Below, piece by piece: positions 19,179-28,322 of a stretch of 46,965 nucleotides of DNA (the first letter of the stretch is position 1; every line of letters starts with the position of its first letter). Under the pieces are notes generated by a model. It saw only the letters and a list, made by a program, of their open reading frames with translations, was not told where the DNA came from and searched no databases. The translations under genes were made by a program, and so were the position numbers. The stretch is from Occultella aeris. GTDB taxonomy: Bacteria > Actinomycetota > Actinomycetes > Actinomycetales > Beutenbergiaceae. The stretch is taken from contig NZ_CACRYJ010000003.1 in assembly GCF_902703175.1 (NCBI RefSeq), positions 1-46,965 on the forward strand, read 5' to 3'.

Positions 19179-20621
19179 TCAGCCTCGTTGCTGCTGCTTG
19201 ATCCGGTTCGTCAGCTCGGTGACCTGGTTGAACGTGGACCGACGCTCGGCCATCTGCTGACGGATCTTGCGGTTCGCGTGCATCACGGTGGTGTGGTCGC
19301 GACCTCCGAAGAGCTGGCCGATCTTCGGCAGCGACAGGTCCGTGAGTTCCCGGCACAGGTACATCGCGATCTGACGTGCGTTCACGAGCACCCGCGAACG
19401 GTCCGCGCTGCAGAGGGCCTCGATGGTCACGCCGAAGTAGGTGGCCGTCTGCGCCATGATCGACGACGGCGTGATCTCGGCACCGTCGTTGTCGGTGATG
19501 AGGTCCTTGAGGACCATCTCCGCGAGGGAGAGATCGACGGACTGCCGGTTGAGGTTCGCGAACGCCGTGACCCGGATGAGCGCGCCCTCGAGCTCACGGA
19601 TGTTGGAGGAGATCTTCGACGCTATGTACTCCAGGACGTCGTTCGGTGCCTGGAGGCTCTCGCTGCCGGCCTTCTTGCGTAGGATCGCGATGCGAGTCTC
19701 GAGGTCCGGCGGCTGCACATCCGTGATCAGGCCCCATTCGAAGCGCGAGCGCATTCGGTCCTCGAAGCCGTTGAGGAGCTTTGGTGGCAGGTCCGAGGTG
19801 ATGACGACCTGCTTGTTGTCGTTGTGCAGGGTGTTGAACGTGTGGAAGAACTCCTCCATCGTCTGTTCCTTGCCCTGCAGGAACTGGATGTCATCGATGA
19901 GGAGCACCTCGACCTCGCGGTACCTCCGTTGGAACGCCTCGGCCTTGTCATCGCGGATCGAGTTGATGAAGTCGTTGGTGAACTCCTCGGAGTTCACGTA
20001 CCGGACCCGGATCCCCGGGTAGAGACTCTTCGCGTAGTGCCCGATCGCGTGGAGCAGGTGGGTCTTGCCGAGCCCGGACTGTCCGTAGATGAAGAGCGGG
20101 TTGTAGGCCTTGGCCGGTGCCTCGGCGACTGCGGTGGCCGCGGCGTGCGCGAATCGGTTGCTGGACCCGATCACGAACGTATCGAATGAATAGTTCGGGT
20201 TCAGGCGGGCGTTCGGGTCGACGCCGGTCGCGTAGTGGTCCGGTTGCGGCGCCGACCTGGGCGCCTGCCTCGGCGCGGGTCGTTGCTCGCGGTCCTGGAC
20301 CGGTTCGGCTCGCCGCGGCGGTTCGTCGATCGTCAGAGTCTCCTCGAGCGACGGGTCGACGGTGACAGCGACCTTGACGTTGTGCGTGAGGGCAGCCGAC
20401 AGAGCCGCGGTGATCGACTCGCGGGCTCGGGTTTCGATGAACTCCTTGGCAAAGTCGTTGGAGACGGCTAGCAGGATCGTGTCGTCGATGACGCCGAGCG
20501 GCTTGGTGAGCCGGATGAACCCCAGGTGCGGCCCGCTCAGCTCGCCTCGGTCGGTGAGGATCTCGATGGCCCTGGTCCAGGCAGGACCGAGCGCTGCGGC
20601 ATCGACTGGTGATTCGGACAC
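19179..20621 (-). CDS. dnaA: Chromosomal replication initiator DnaA
   Basis: 480 residues. Domain I (about 1–90) begins [21 protein letters not shown] short Pro/Arg/Gln linker is domain II (about 100–135). The AAA+ domain III holds Walker A in [13 protein letters not shown], Walker B in [13 protein letters not shown] and the sensor region [15 protein letters not shown]. Domain IV (about 375–480) carries the DnaA signature [15 protein letters not shown], which reads the box. It opens oriC, which lies just downstream. Two near-consensus DnaA boxes are 43–63 bp upstream of its start, consistent with autoregulation. Confidence 0.98.
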   Translation of the reverse strand: MSESPVDAAALGPAWTRAIEILTDRGELSGPHLGFIRLTKPLGVIDDTILLAVSNDFAKEFIETRARESITAALSAALTHNVKVAVTVDPSLEETLTIDEPPRRAEPVQDREQRPAPRQAPRSAPQPDHYATGVDPNARLNPNYSFDTFVIGSSNRFAHAAATAVAEAPAKAYNPLFIYGQSGLGKTHLLHAIGHYAKSLYPGIRVRYVNSEEFTNDFINSIRDDKAEAFQRRYREVEVLLIDDIQFLQGKEQTMEEFFHTFNTLHNDNKQVVITSDLPPKLLNGFEDRMRSRFEWGLITDVQPPDLETRIAILRKKAGSESLQAPNDVLEYIASKISSNIRELEGALIRVTAFANLNRQSVDLSLAEMVLKDLITDNDGAEITPSSIMAQTATYFGVTIEALCSADRSRVLVNARQIAMYLCRELTDLSLPKIGQLFGGRDHTTVMHANRKIRQQMAERRSTFNQVTELTNRIKQQQRG

Positions 20622-21070
20622 ATGACCCCCTGCAGCAAGATGGTGACAGCATCGACGGTGGTGTCGTCCACAACTCTATCCACAGTCTGTGTGCAACCGG
20701 TCTCGGTTCGAGAACGCGCGAGATCCTGCGGACAGCGAGGCATGGGTGTCACCGTCGGGAGGTGCGAGCGTAACCCCGCAGGGCGGCCGGTGCCACCGGT
20801 CGTCCACAGGAATGTGGATCGAGGTCCGTCCGGTTCGGGCGCGTGTGTGGCGGGTCCTCGCGGAACGTGCCTGGTGGCCCGGTACCCTCGGGTGTCAGGG
20901 AATGTGGCGAAGGCCTCCACGGCGGGTTTGACCGGGTAACCCGGCCTCGCGTACCGTGGATCAGTCGTGTGGACGCGCGTGTGCTCCTGCCCGGAGGCTC
21001 GTGTTCGAACGGTTCTGCGCCTTGCTTCCCCGGTGATGGCGCCCTTCCCAACATCTTTTGGAGCATTCCC
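20622..21070. promoter_or_regulatory. dnaA–rpmH divergent regulatory gap with DnaA boxes
   Basis: 449 bp without a gene. Near dnaA: TCGTCCACA (20664–20672) and CTATCCACA (20676–20684), each one mismatch from consensus. In the middle: TCGTCCACA (20800–20808), with an inverted weak box at 20813–20821. On the rpmH side there is a promoter. The cluster is likely to autoregulate dnaA and possibly forms part of the bipartite origin region. I see no small gene here. Confidence 0.75.
20928..20957 (+). promoter_or_regulatory. Candidate rpmH operon promoter
   Basis: TTGACC (20928–20933) and TACCGT (20952–20957), 18 bases apart, about 115 bp before rpmH. The spacer contains the inverted repeat CCGGGT-A-ACCCGG (20932–20944), which could be an operator or chance. 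Confidence 0.6.
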
Positions 21071-21208
21071 GTGAGCAAGCGGACCTTCCAGCCGAACAAC
21101 CGGCGCCGAGCCAAGGTGCACGGCTTCCGACTGCGTATGCGCACCCGCGCTGGTCGCTCGATCCTGGCGGCTCGTCGCCGCAAGGGCCGCAGCGCGCTGT
21201 CTGCCTGA
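21071..21208 (+). CDS. rpmH: Ribosomal protein bL34
   Basis: 45 residues from [23 protein letters not shown], then [20 protein letters not shown] and a short tail. This is the complete bL34, a highly basic 50S subunit protein. It is the first gene of the rpmH–rnpA–yidD–yidC–khpB–rsmG series. The rnpA start follows after 5 bases. Confidence 0.98.
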   Translation: MSKRTFQPNNRRRAKVHGFRLRMRTRAGRSILAARRRKGRSALSA

Positions 21209-21213
21209 GCACG

Positions 21214-21564
21214 GTGCTGCCGGCACAGCACCGGATGCGTCGCGGTGACGAGTTCGCCGACGCGATCCGGTTCGGTGCCCGCAGCGGCACGCCACGAGTC
21301 GTGGTGCACTATCGAGGATCCACCCGAGCCGAGCCGGCTCGGGTGGGTTTTGTCGTGTCCAAGGCGGTTGGCGGCGCCGTTCAGCGGAACCTGGTGAAGC
21401 GTCGCCTCCGGGCAATCAGCGCGTCCCGCTTGGAGACGTTCCCGATCGGGAGCTCGGTGGTGGTGCGGGCGCTGCCGCCGGCCGCCGCCGCCACCTTTCC
21501 GGAACTGGAACGCGACGTGGTGCGTTGTCTGGACAGGAGCGCACGTGCGGAGGTGAAGCGATGA
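21214..21564 (+). CDS. rnpA: Ribonuclease P protein component
   Basis: 116 residues from GTG 21214 (MLPAQHRMRRGDEFADAIRFG). Protein subunit that helps RNase P RNA remove the 5' leader of tRNA precursors. The RNR signature region is FVVSKAVGGAVQRNLVKRRLRA, with the basic helix that contacts the RNA. Its stop overlaps the yidD ATG (ATGA). Confidence 0.97.
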   Translation: MLPAQHRMRRGDEFADAIRFGARSGTPRVVVHYRGSTRAEPARVGFVVSKAVGGAVQRNLVKRRLRAISASRLETFPIGSSVVVRALPPAAAATFPELERDVVRCLDRSARAEVKR

Positions 21565-21962
21565 CGCGGCCGCACGGCGAGACCTCGGGGCCCTCCGGCA
21601 CGGACGACTCCGGCACGGGGACGGTTCGTCGACGGGTCCGAAACCCGCTGACGTGGTTGCTGACGGGACTCGTCCGCGGCTACCAGTTGATCGTGTCACC
21701 CTGGTTCGCACCCACCTGCCGCTACTACCCGAGCTGCTCCGCCTACGCGATCGACGCGCTCACGAAGCGTGGCCCGATCGTGGGGACGGGGCTCGCGATC
21801 TGGCGGGTGCTCCGCTGCAATCCCTGGTCGGCAGGCGGCGTCGACCACGTACCAAGCCGGCGATCCGGCGACGATCACGGTCACACCCACCGCAGCGCTG
21901 ACCGACGAGCACGTACCCTCGTCGGTAGACCTGCCAGCCTGGGCTCGCCTCCGCGGGCCTGA
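21561..21962 (+). CDS. yidD: Membrane protein insertion efficiency factor YidD
   Basis: 133 residues. The core is GLVRGYQLIVSPWFAPTCRY, then YPSCSAYAIDALTKRG and RVLRCNPWSAGGVDHVP: the conserved CR-x-PSCS and RC-PW-GG-D-VP motifs of YidD, a small protein that aids YidC-dependent insertion. The N-terminal 25 residues are a variable polar extension, and the C-terminal 40 residues are basic and low-complexity. ATG 21561 is preceded by GGAGG and overlaps the rnpA stop. The protein is longer than the typical ~80 residues because of both tails. Confidence 0.93.
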   Translation: MTRPHGETSGPSGTDDSGTGTVRRRVRNPLTWLLTGLVRGYQLIVSPWFAPTCRYYPSCSAYAIDALTKRGPIVGTGLAIWRVLRCNPWSAGGVDHVPSRRSGDDHGHTHRSADRRARTLVGRPASLGSPPRA

Positions 21963-21982
21963 CATTGGAGATTTAGTAGTTC

Positions 21983-23077
21983 ATGGGCTTCTTCGACAGT
22001 TTGCTGTGGCCGATCAAGGTTGCGGTCGCGTGGATCATGGTCCGCGCGCACGACGTGTTGACCTGGCTCGGGATGGATCCGGCGGGTGGCTGGACCTGGC
22101 TGCTCTCCATCGTGGCGCTGGTCGTCGTCATCCGGATCCTGCTGATCCCGCTGTTCGTGCGCCAGATCAAGGCGTCCCGCGGCATGCAGCTCGTGCAGCC
22201 GGAGATCCAGAAGCTGCAGAAGAAGTACAAGGGCAAGACGGACCCGGCGTCCCGTCAGGCGCAGCAGCAGGAGATGATGGCCATCTACAAGGAGGCCGGA
22301 ACGTCGCCGTTCGCCTCCTGTCTACCGATCCTGGCGCAGATGCCGATCTTCTTCGCGTTGTTCCGGGTGCTCGCCTCCCTGGAGGCGGTGGCGACCGGTA
22401 CGTACGCACGCGAGAGCATCGGGCCGCTGACGCAGGATCTCGCTGCCCAGGCGGAGTCCTCCGAGATCTTCGGGGCGTCTCTGTCCTCGACCTTCCTCGG
22501 CTCTGACGATCTGGCCGTGAAGTTCGTGACCGCAGCGCTGATCATCATCATGTCGGCCACGACGCTGTTCACCCAGCGGCAGCTGACGATGAAGAACATG
22601 CCGCAGTCGGCGCTCGACAACCCGATGGCACGGCAGCAGCGGATGCTGATGTACATCCTGCCCCTGGTGTTCGCCTTCTCCGGTGTGAACTTCCCGATCG
22701 GTGTGCTGGTCTACTGGTCCACGTCGAACCTGTGGTCGATGGGTCAGCAGTGGTTCGTGATCAGGAACTCGCCGGCGCCCGGTTCCGAGGCCGAGAAGGC
22801 ATACAAGGATCGTCAGGCCCGTAAGGCCAAGCGACGCGGCAAGACGTTGGAGGATGACGGCTCCGCCGGACCCGGCGAGGCTGGCACCGACACTCTGACC
22901 ATCGGCACCAGTGGCCAGCGGCAGCAGCCGAAGCGGAACAGCCCGCGCTCCAAGCGGGCCGGCACCCGGCCGGCTGCCGTGTCGGCAGGCGGGGCGGTTG
23001 AGCAGGAGAGCGAATCGGAGTCCATCGCCGAGCCCGCCCCGTCGCCCTCGTCGAAGTCCACCAAGCCCAAGAAGTAG
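21983..23077 (+). CDS. yidC: Membrane protein insertase YidC
   Basis: 364 residues. Inserts and folds inner-membrane proteins, alone or with SecYEG. It lacks the large periplasmic domain of the Gram-negative form, as expected. Five spans are visible at about 30–55 (WTWLLSIVALVVVIRILLIP), 105–125, 180–195, 220–240 and 240–255. The cytoplasmic loop contains QPEIQKLQKKYKGK. The conserved arginine of the hydrophilic groove is in VVIRILLIPL. The C-terminal 100 residues are a basic Lys/Arg/Ser tail of the type that contacts ribosomes. Confidence 0.96.
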   Translation: MGFFDSLLWPIKVAVAWIMVRAHDVLTWLGMDPAGGWTWLLSIVALVVVIRILLIPLFVRQIKASRGMQLVQPEIQKLQKKYKGKTDPASRQAQQQEMMAIYKEAGTSPFASCLPILAQMPIFFALFRVLASLEAVATGTYARESIGPLTQDLAAQAESSEIFGASLSSTFLGSDDLAVKFVTAALIIIMSATTLFTQRQLTMKNMPQSALDNPMARQQRMLMYILPLVFAFSGVNFPIGVLVYWSTSNLWSMGQQWFVIRNSPAPGSEAEKAYKDRQARKAKRRGKTLEDDGSAGPGEAGTDTLTIGTSGQRQQPKRNSPRSKRAGTRPAAVSAGGAVEQESESESIAEPAPSPSSKSTKPKK

Positions 23078-23109
23078 CGCCGAGCGCACCCCACAGCCCG
23101 AGAGGTTCG

Positions 23110-23682
23110 ATGATGACGAACGACACCAACCAGGTCGAGACTGCAGTCTCGCCCGCTGACGCGGTGGCCGAGGCTACGCCCGTCACCGACGAGGTCGGCC
23201 CCAGCAACCGACTCGAGGAGGAAGGTGAGATCGCTGCCGACTACCTCGAGGAACTCCTCGACATCGCTGACCTGGATGGCGACATCGACATCGACGTCGA
23301 TCACGGTCGCGCCGCGGTCGAGATCGTGACCGACTCTGCGGATGCGAACTCGTTGAAGCCGCTTATCGGTGACGAGGGCGAGGTCCTCGATGCGCTCCAG
23401 GAGCTGACCAGGTTGGCGGTTCAGGCCAAGACGGGTGAGCGCAGCCGACTGATGCTCGATGTCGCCGGCCACCGGCAGGCCCGCAAGGTCGAGCTGACGG
23501 CGATCGCACAGGAGGCCATCGACCGCGCACGGGCCGAGGGTGCCGATGTCTCGCTCCCCGCGATGAACCCGTTCGAGCGCAAGGTCGTTCACGACGCGGT
23601 CGCGGCGGCTTCATTGATCAGTGATTCCGAAGGTGTGGAGCCGAAGCGCCACGTTGTGGTCCGCGCTCCTGCTGCGGGTTGA
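23110..23682 (+). CDS. khpB: KH–R3H RNA-binding protein KhpB (Jag/EloR)
   Basis: 190 residues from ATG 23110; a second ATG follows at once (23113). The acidic N-terminal 40 residues replace the Jag-N domain, which is absent. The KH-II domain spans about 40–120, with DANSLKPLIGDEGEVLDALQ containing the GDEG variant of the GxxG loop. The R3H domain spans about 125–185, with ARAEGADVSLPAMNPFERKV and the R-x3-H pattern at its start. It binds RNA, usually as a partner of KhpA, and influences cell wall growth in Gram-positives. Its stop overlaps the rsmG TTG start. Confidence 0.95.
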   Translation: MMTNDTNQVETAVSPADAVAEATPVTDEVGPSNRLEEEGEIAADYLEELLDIADLDGDIDIDVDHGRAAVEIVTDSADANSLKPLIGDEGEVLDALQELTRLAVQAKTGERSRLMLDVAGHRQARKVELTAIAQEAIDRARAEGADVSLPAMNPFERKVVHDAVAAASLISDSEGVEPKRHVVVRAPAAG

Positions 23683-24356
23683 GCGGGCACGTGTCGGGTC
23701 CGGAATCGGACGGTGCTGAGCCTCCCGAGGATGCCGAAGTGGTCGTGGACGATGCGCCCAGTCGCGCCGTTCTCGGTCTGGCCTGGTCCGGTGCGGCGCG
23801 GTTCGCAGAGATGCTCGCGGACGAGGGTGAGCTGCGGGGGCTGATCGGTCCGCGTGAGGTTCCACGTCTCTGGTCCCGGCACGTCGTGAACTCCGCAGCG
23901 GTGGCCCGATTCCTTCCGGCCACCGGGTCGCTCGCCGATGTCGGATCCGGCGCGGGGCTGCCGGGAGTGGTCCTGGCCCTGATGCGCCCCGATCTCGACG
24001 TGCATCTGATCGAGCCGATGGAGCGCCGGATCGCCTGGTTGGCGGAGGTTGTCGAAGAGCTCGATCTCGACAATGTCACGCTCCATCAGGTTCGCGCCGA
24101 GGAGTTGCACGGTCGTCTTCGGGTGAGCGCTGTGACTGCACGCGCGGTGGCTGCTCTCGGAAAGCTCGCTCGGCTTACGTTGCCTCTGGTGGAACGTGGC
24201 GGGGTACTACTCGCGCAGAAGGGCCGCCGCGCGCAGGAGGAGCTTGCTGAGGCGGCTCCTGTGCTGCGAAAGCTCGGCGCGAAGTCCTTCTCGGTGCACG
24301 ACGTCGATCTGCTCGGTGATGGCGAGTCGACGAAGGTTGTCGAAGTCCGGAAGTAG
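23679..24356 (+). CDS. rsmG: 16S rRNA (guanine-527-N7)-methyltransferase
   Basis: 225 residues. SAM-dependent methylation of G527 in 16S rRNA; loss gives low-level streptomycin resistance. The SAM loop is LADVGSGAGLPGVVLAL. LWSRHVVNSAAVARFLP precedes it, and VTARAVAALGKLARLTLPL follows. Start: TTG 23679 overlaps the khpB TGA (TTGA), matching the coupling seen elsewhere in the operon; a GTG at 23691 is possible. It is the last gene before the parS island. Confidence 0.95.
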   Translation: MSGHVSGPESDGAEPPEDAEVVVDDAPSRAVLGLAWSGAARFAEMLADEGELRGLIGPREVPRLWSRHVVNSAAVARFLPATGSLADVGSGAGLPGVVLALMRPDLDVHLIEPMERRIAWLAEVVEELDLDNVTLHQVRAEELHGRLRVSAVTARAVAALGKLARLTLPLVERGGVLLAQKGRRAQEELAEAAPVLRKLGAKSFSVHDVDLLGDGESTKVVEVRK

Positions 24357-24670
24357 GGCCGTAGTACGTACGTTCGATTGCCTGTGGGCCCGGCTGACTT
24401 CGAGTCGTACTCGCGGTGCCCAATGGCGTGACCTGAGCGATCTTCGCGTCGCTCCGACAAGGGGTCGGAACGACCAGTCGCACGTAGCGTTGGCGGTCGC
24501 CCGCGGTGCGACTCGGCTTAGGTTGCGGACCAGATGGCCGTGCCCCGATCGAGGTTTGTGCACCAGTGACGCGCCGAGTCCGCGATTGTCGCATCTGCCG
24601 GGACGGGTGCAGGTATGCCTGAGCGGCACTGTCTCGAGCGACCGTGCGTACCTGGTCTGAGCGGGTCGGC

Positions 24671-24684
24671 GTTTCACGTGAAAC
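24671..24684. promoter_or_regulatory. parS: parS site 1 (exact)
   Basis: GTTTCACGTGAAAC, the exact palindromic ParB-binding core, first in the island and about 315 bp after the rsmG stop. Confidence 0.95.
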
Positions 24685-24922
24685 GGTGCTGGCTGGTGTT
24701 CTAGTCGTAGCGGGTTCCGACCTGACCATCACCGGTCCGTTCGTCGTGTCCTGTGTGCGGCGCGCGCGTCGGTCCGGTCTACTACGCCCACACGGCGTGC
24801 CGGCGCGACTCGGCCACGTGCGGCCCGCACACCGTGGCTCGCCGGGTGCAGGTGGCGTGTCCCGGTTGAAGTTGCTCGCCCGGTCTCTCGGACGCGACGT
24901 GGCACTGCGCGGTTGCTGCTTC

Positions 24923-24936
24923 GTTTCACGTGAAAC
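24923..24936. promoter_or_regulatory. parS: parS site 2 (exact)
   Basis: GTTTCACGTGAAAC, 252 bp after site 1. Confidence 0.95.
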
Positions 24937-25380
24937 CGTGTTGGTCTGTCGCCTGTATCGGCGAATCGGGCATTGGGTTCGAGCGGGCCGCCATCGGGTG
25001 GAACCGCGATCGATTCGGGCGAGGGTCACGCCGTCGACGCGGTGCATAGGCGATGCAGGACTCGGTGGGCTGGCCTCGATGCGCCGCACGACGCGGACGG
25101 CGGCGCTTCTGCAGTGGCTGCGGCAGGGTGAGCCCTGCGTGTGCGCCGCTCGCGCTGTGGGACGTCCAACAGCGATTGAACTGCGCCGACTGAATGGGTG
25201 CGTGGCGGACTTCGATCTCTCTCGCCGTGTAGGGTCTGCGGTGACGATCCGCGAGTCGTGTCCGCTGGTCGGCCGGGTGCAACTGCCGTCATGTCGGAGT
25301 CGAGAGCAACGTCCTCGAAGCGCGTGAGCACGGTTTGGACCGGGCCGTGGCGTCTGGGTTCGACGGCCTGACGCTTGGGC

Positions 25381-25394
25381 GTTCCACGTGAAAC
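25381..25394. promoter_or_regulatory. parS: parS site 3 (one mismatch)
   Basis: GTTCCACGTGAAAC. A single T-to-C change in the left half breaks the palindrome; it may bind ParB more weakly. Confidence 0.75.
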
Positions 25395-25666
25395 AGGCCA
25401 TTGGTGGACTCGATAGCTGCTGGCTTTGGGCGGGCGTCTCCCGCGATCCATCCTTCCGATCTCGGCGCCTTGTGCGCGTTGGTGGCACGATCGCCCGGGG
25501 ACGGCGCTCGCCGCGAAGAGCCCACTGGTTCGTCCTGGTTAGGCCGGGCCGTTCGGGGATGTCGCTAGTTGCGGCTGGTGTTGGTAGGTGCCTTCGTTTC
25601 GACTGGAGCTCGCGTGAACGGCTGGCGGGGCGTGCCAGGTTCGCTCCGACGTTGCGAAGGGGCCGC

Positions 25667-25680
25667 GTTTCACGTGAAAC
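25667..25680. promoter_or_regulatory. parS: parS site 4 (exact), next to hexamer array
   Basis: GTTTCACGTGAAAC, ending four bases before the GGTGTC tandem array. Confidence 0.95.
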
Positions 25681-25681
25681 G

Positions 25682-25762
<81 letters not shown>

Positions 25763-26037
25763 GCTACGGTCCGGCTTGTCGGGTTCCGTGGCGGCGAGCG
25801 GACACCCTTTGTCCGGCTCGTTGCGACTCGGGTTTGGTGGCACGCTAGCGCGGTGGACCCCTTGCTGAGTCGCGTCCCTTTCGGGTGGAACGCCGTGCGG
25901 CCGGCCTGCGAGTCGCTGTGGTGACAGCGCGGACGGACGGTGGCCGCGATGTATGCAGCTCTTGCTGGGAAGTGCCGTTGTGGTGAGCACCTGGGGGCCC
26001 GCTGGGCGCGAGGGTTGGGGATCCCCCGGGTACTCAC

Positions 26038-26051
26038 GTTTCACGTGAAAC
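26038..26051. promoter_or_regulatory. parS: parS site 5 (exact)
   Basis: GTTTCACGTGAAAC, 371 bp after site 4 and only 65 bp before site 6, the closest pair in the island. Confidence 0.95.
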
Positions 26052-26102
26052 AGAATCTGCGGGAGCTACTTGCCTTCGAGGCCGACCCGTCAGGTGCACT
26101 CC

Positions 26103-26116
26103 GTTTCACGTGAAAC
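26103..26116. promoter_or_regulatory. parS: parS site 6 (exact)
   Basis: GTTTCACGTGAAAC. A CACGTG with decayed flanks follows at 26127–26140 (four mismatches), possibly a dead copy. Confidence 0.95.
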
Positions 26117-26373
26117 TGACCCTACCCGTACACGTGAAGCAGACCCCTACCCGGTATCTGTTCGGCGTGATGCCGTGTCGTGAGTTGTGCTCAGCGCAAC
26201 CCTTGTGCTCGCACAGACGGATGCCGCCCGCTGGGTTGCCGCGTCGACAGGTGAGCTCTTGGACAGAGACTCGTTCCGCTACTGCCTTGACCGGCCCGCG
26301 GGTATATCGAAACGTCGAGAACGTCGTCGTGTGACCGGGGACGGAGGTCGCCGGGTATGAACCAGAGACCTCG

Positions 26374-26387
26374 GTTTCACGTGAAAC
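26374..26387. promoter_or_regulatory. parS: parS site 7 (exact)
   Basis: GTTTCACGTGAAAC, 271 bp after site 6. Confidence 0.95.
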
Positions 26388-26522
26388 TCGGCGCAGTACC
26401 CCGCCTGGCCCTGTGGGACGCGAGGTCGCAAGTGGTAGGCGCAAGGTTGCGCATCGGATTGGCGCTATGCCTGTACGGCTTCGGATCGGACTCTTGCTGA
26501 ATACGCGGTCACGCTCGAGGAG

Positions 26523-26536
26523 GTTTCACGTGAAAC
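26523..26536. promoter_or_regulatory. parS: parS site 8 (exact)
   Basis: GTTTCACGTGAAAC, 149 bp after site 7. Confidence 0.95.
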
Positions 26537-26765
26537 GCCACGAGCCGCAGGAAGTCGGTCCGAGCTCGGTGACTCGTCCACCTCGCGTGCCATGAGTGAA
26601 TGCTCGTGGCGCCACGTCTGTCGATTGCCCACGCCGGCTGGTGGCAGGAGCCTTCGCCGGTGACACGGGCAACTCCGGCAATTCTGGTCCTCGTCCGTGC
26701 CGGGTCCCTTGCTCTATCGCCGCTGGTTCTGCGACAGCCGGCACACGACGCCGAGGAATGACCGT

Positions 26766-26779
26766 GTTTCACGTGAAAC
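26766..26779. promoter_or_regulatory. parS: parS site 9 (exact)
   Basis: GTTTCACGTGAAAC with a 5' T, giving 15 of the 16 bases of the extended consensus TGTTTCACGTGAAACA, the best flank match in the set together with site 5. Confidence 0.95.
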
Positions 26780-26860
26780 CGGCCGTCCCCTTAGTGATCC
26801 GCGTGTGGGCCTCTCGGTGCTCCCGCCACCGCGATCGCGCGCAGGCTGCTCGCGCCTCCC

Positions 26861-26900
26861 GGTACCCATCCACATCGCCTCACGGTACCAATCCACATCG
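26861..26900. repeat. Imperfect 17-bp direct repeat in the parS island
   Basis: GGTACCCATCCACATCG (26861–26877) and GGTACCAATCCACATCG (26884–26900) differ at one base with a 23-bp period. Each has an ATCCACA core like a weak DnaA box. Function unknown. Confidence 0.8.
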
Positions 26901-27069
26901 ATGCGGCGCCGTCGCCTCTCGCCGAATCCCTGTTGGTGACGGTCCCGCCCAGTTCGCAAGGACGTACCGGACCTGGGTAGACGCTGCGTTCCGAACGTAG
27001 CCCACGGGTCTCGCGTACGTTCGGTCGTGTCGCCCCGTCCCACAGGTTCCGCTTGCCAGGTGTGAGTCA

Positions 27070-27083
27070 GTTTCACGTGAAAC
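27070..27083. promoter_or_regulatory. parS: parS site 10 (exact), upstream of parA
   Basis: GTTTCACGTGAAAC, 130 bp before the chosen parA start. It could let ParB repress the parAB promoter as well as serve segregation (inference). Confidence 0.95.
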
Positions 27084-27212
27084 GAAACCGCTGGCAACGT
27101 GAACCGATGCGTGACGTTGCGGACACGACGCGCGGGTGTGGATGGTCTGAACGACACCGGATCACGCTTAGGCTGTGACGGTACGCCAATCCCCCTCGAA
27201 TGGACGCTCCAC

Positions 27213-28322
27213 GTGGACCAGGAAGACACCGGTGTCGTCGGTCAGACACCCACGGATGTCACATCACCGCTCTCGCCCGAGGAGGAGCGCCGACTCGAGT
27301 TGATGTCGGCCATTCCGATCATGGACGAGACGACTCCTCTCGCGGCCGAGCTGGCGCTTGACGCCCGTCGGCGGATCGAACTGGCAGGCCGGAGGTTCCC
27401 TCCGCCGTGGCAGACCCGGGTCTTCACCGTGGCCAACCAGAAGGGTGGCGTCGGGAAGACGACGACGACCGTGAACCTGGCCGCGGCGCTCGCGAAGGCC
27501 GGCTTGAGGGTTCTCGTTATTGATAATGATCCTCAAGGAAACGCCTCCACTGCGCTTGGGATCGAACACCACAGCGGTGTCCCCTCGACGTACGACATCC
27601 TGATCAACGACGTCCCGATCTCAGAGGTGATTCAGGAGAGCGAGGCGATCCCGGGCCTGTACTGCGTTCCGGCCACGATCGATCTCTCCGGCGCGGAGAT
27701 CGAACTGGTCTCGGTGGTGGCGAGGGAGAACCGCCTCCGCAACGCGTTGGCCGCTTACCTCAAGGAACGGTCACGGAAAGGTCAACCACGGATCGACTAC
27801 GTCTTTGTGGATTGCCCGCCCAGCCTCGGATTGCTCACCGTGAACGCGTTCGTCACGGCGCGTGAGGTGCTGATCCCGATCCAGTGCGAGTACTACGCAC
27901 TGGAGGGCCTCAGCCAGCTGCTGAACAACATCAACCTCATTCGGGCCCACCTGAATCCGGCACTTCACGTATCCACCATCCTGCTGACGATGTTCGACGG
28001 TCGGACGAACCTGGCCCACCAGGTGGCCGAGGAGGTCCGCGAGCACTTCCCGGACCAGACCCTCCATACCTCCATCCCGCGGTCGGTCCGTATCTCGGAG
28101 GCACCGAGCTACGGGCAGACCGTGCTGACCTATGACGCGGGCTCCTCCGGTGCCCTCGCCTACCTCGAGGCCGCTCGGGAGATCGCGAAGCGCGGGGCGC
28201 TGCCCCCGGAGCCGACCCTGGGCAAGTCGGGCAGCGAGGGTGCCACCGAGGAACCGTCCGTAGACCAGGGAGACGGCGAAGCGTCCACCGAGGCGCCCGA
28301 GGTAGAAGGAGCGAACCGATGA
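27213..28322 (+). CDS. parA: Chromosome-partitioning ATPase ParA (Soj)
   Basis: About 369 residues. The deviant Walker [21 protein letters not shown], has the signature first lysine (K77). The switch motif is [15 protein letters not shown] and the Walker B-like strand is [20 protein letters not shown]-bound ParA dimers form the gradient along which ParB–parS complexes move the new origin. An N-terminal extension of about 65 residues is acidic and variable. Start is uncertain: GTG 27213 gives a family-like N-terminus, but the frame is open to ATG 27099 and GTG 27138 also exists; none has a clear ribosome site. The C-terminal 40 residues are acidic. Its stop overlaps the parB ATG. Confidence 0.95.
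   Translation: MDQEDTGVVGQTPTDVTSPLSPEEERRLELMSAIPIMDETTPLAAELALDARRRIELAGRRFPPPWQTRVFTVANQKGGVGKTTTTVNLAAALAKAGLRVLVIDNDPQGNASTALGIEHHSGVPSTYDILINDVPISEVIQESEAIPGLYCVPATIDLSGAEIELVSVVARENRLRNALAAYLKERSRKGQPRIDYVFVDCPPSLGLLTVNAFVTAREVLIPIQCEYYALEGLSQLLNNINLIRAHLNPALHVSTILLTMFDGRTNLAHQVAEEVREHFPDQTLHTSIPRSVRISEAPSYGQTVLTYDAGSSGALAYLEAAREIAKRGALPPEPTLGKSGSEGATEEPSVDQGDGEASTEAPEVEGANR

Noticed and set aside
24644-25327. A 227-codon plus-strand open frame in the parS island
   Set aside because: Rich in Arg and Cys with no domain, and codon third positions are not GC-biased like the neighbouring genes; it also translates parS as VSRET.
26127-26140. Possible eleventh parS copy (CGTACACGTGAAGC)
   Set aside because: Four mismatches to the 14-bp core and not palindromic outside CACGTG; noted only as a possible decayed copy.
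27205-27218. Near-parS palindrome GCTCCACGTGGACC around the parA start
   Set aside because: Four mismatches to parS, although symmetrical; it looks like a chance CACGTG core.
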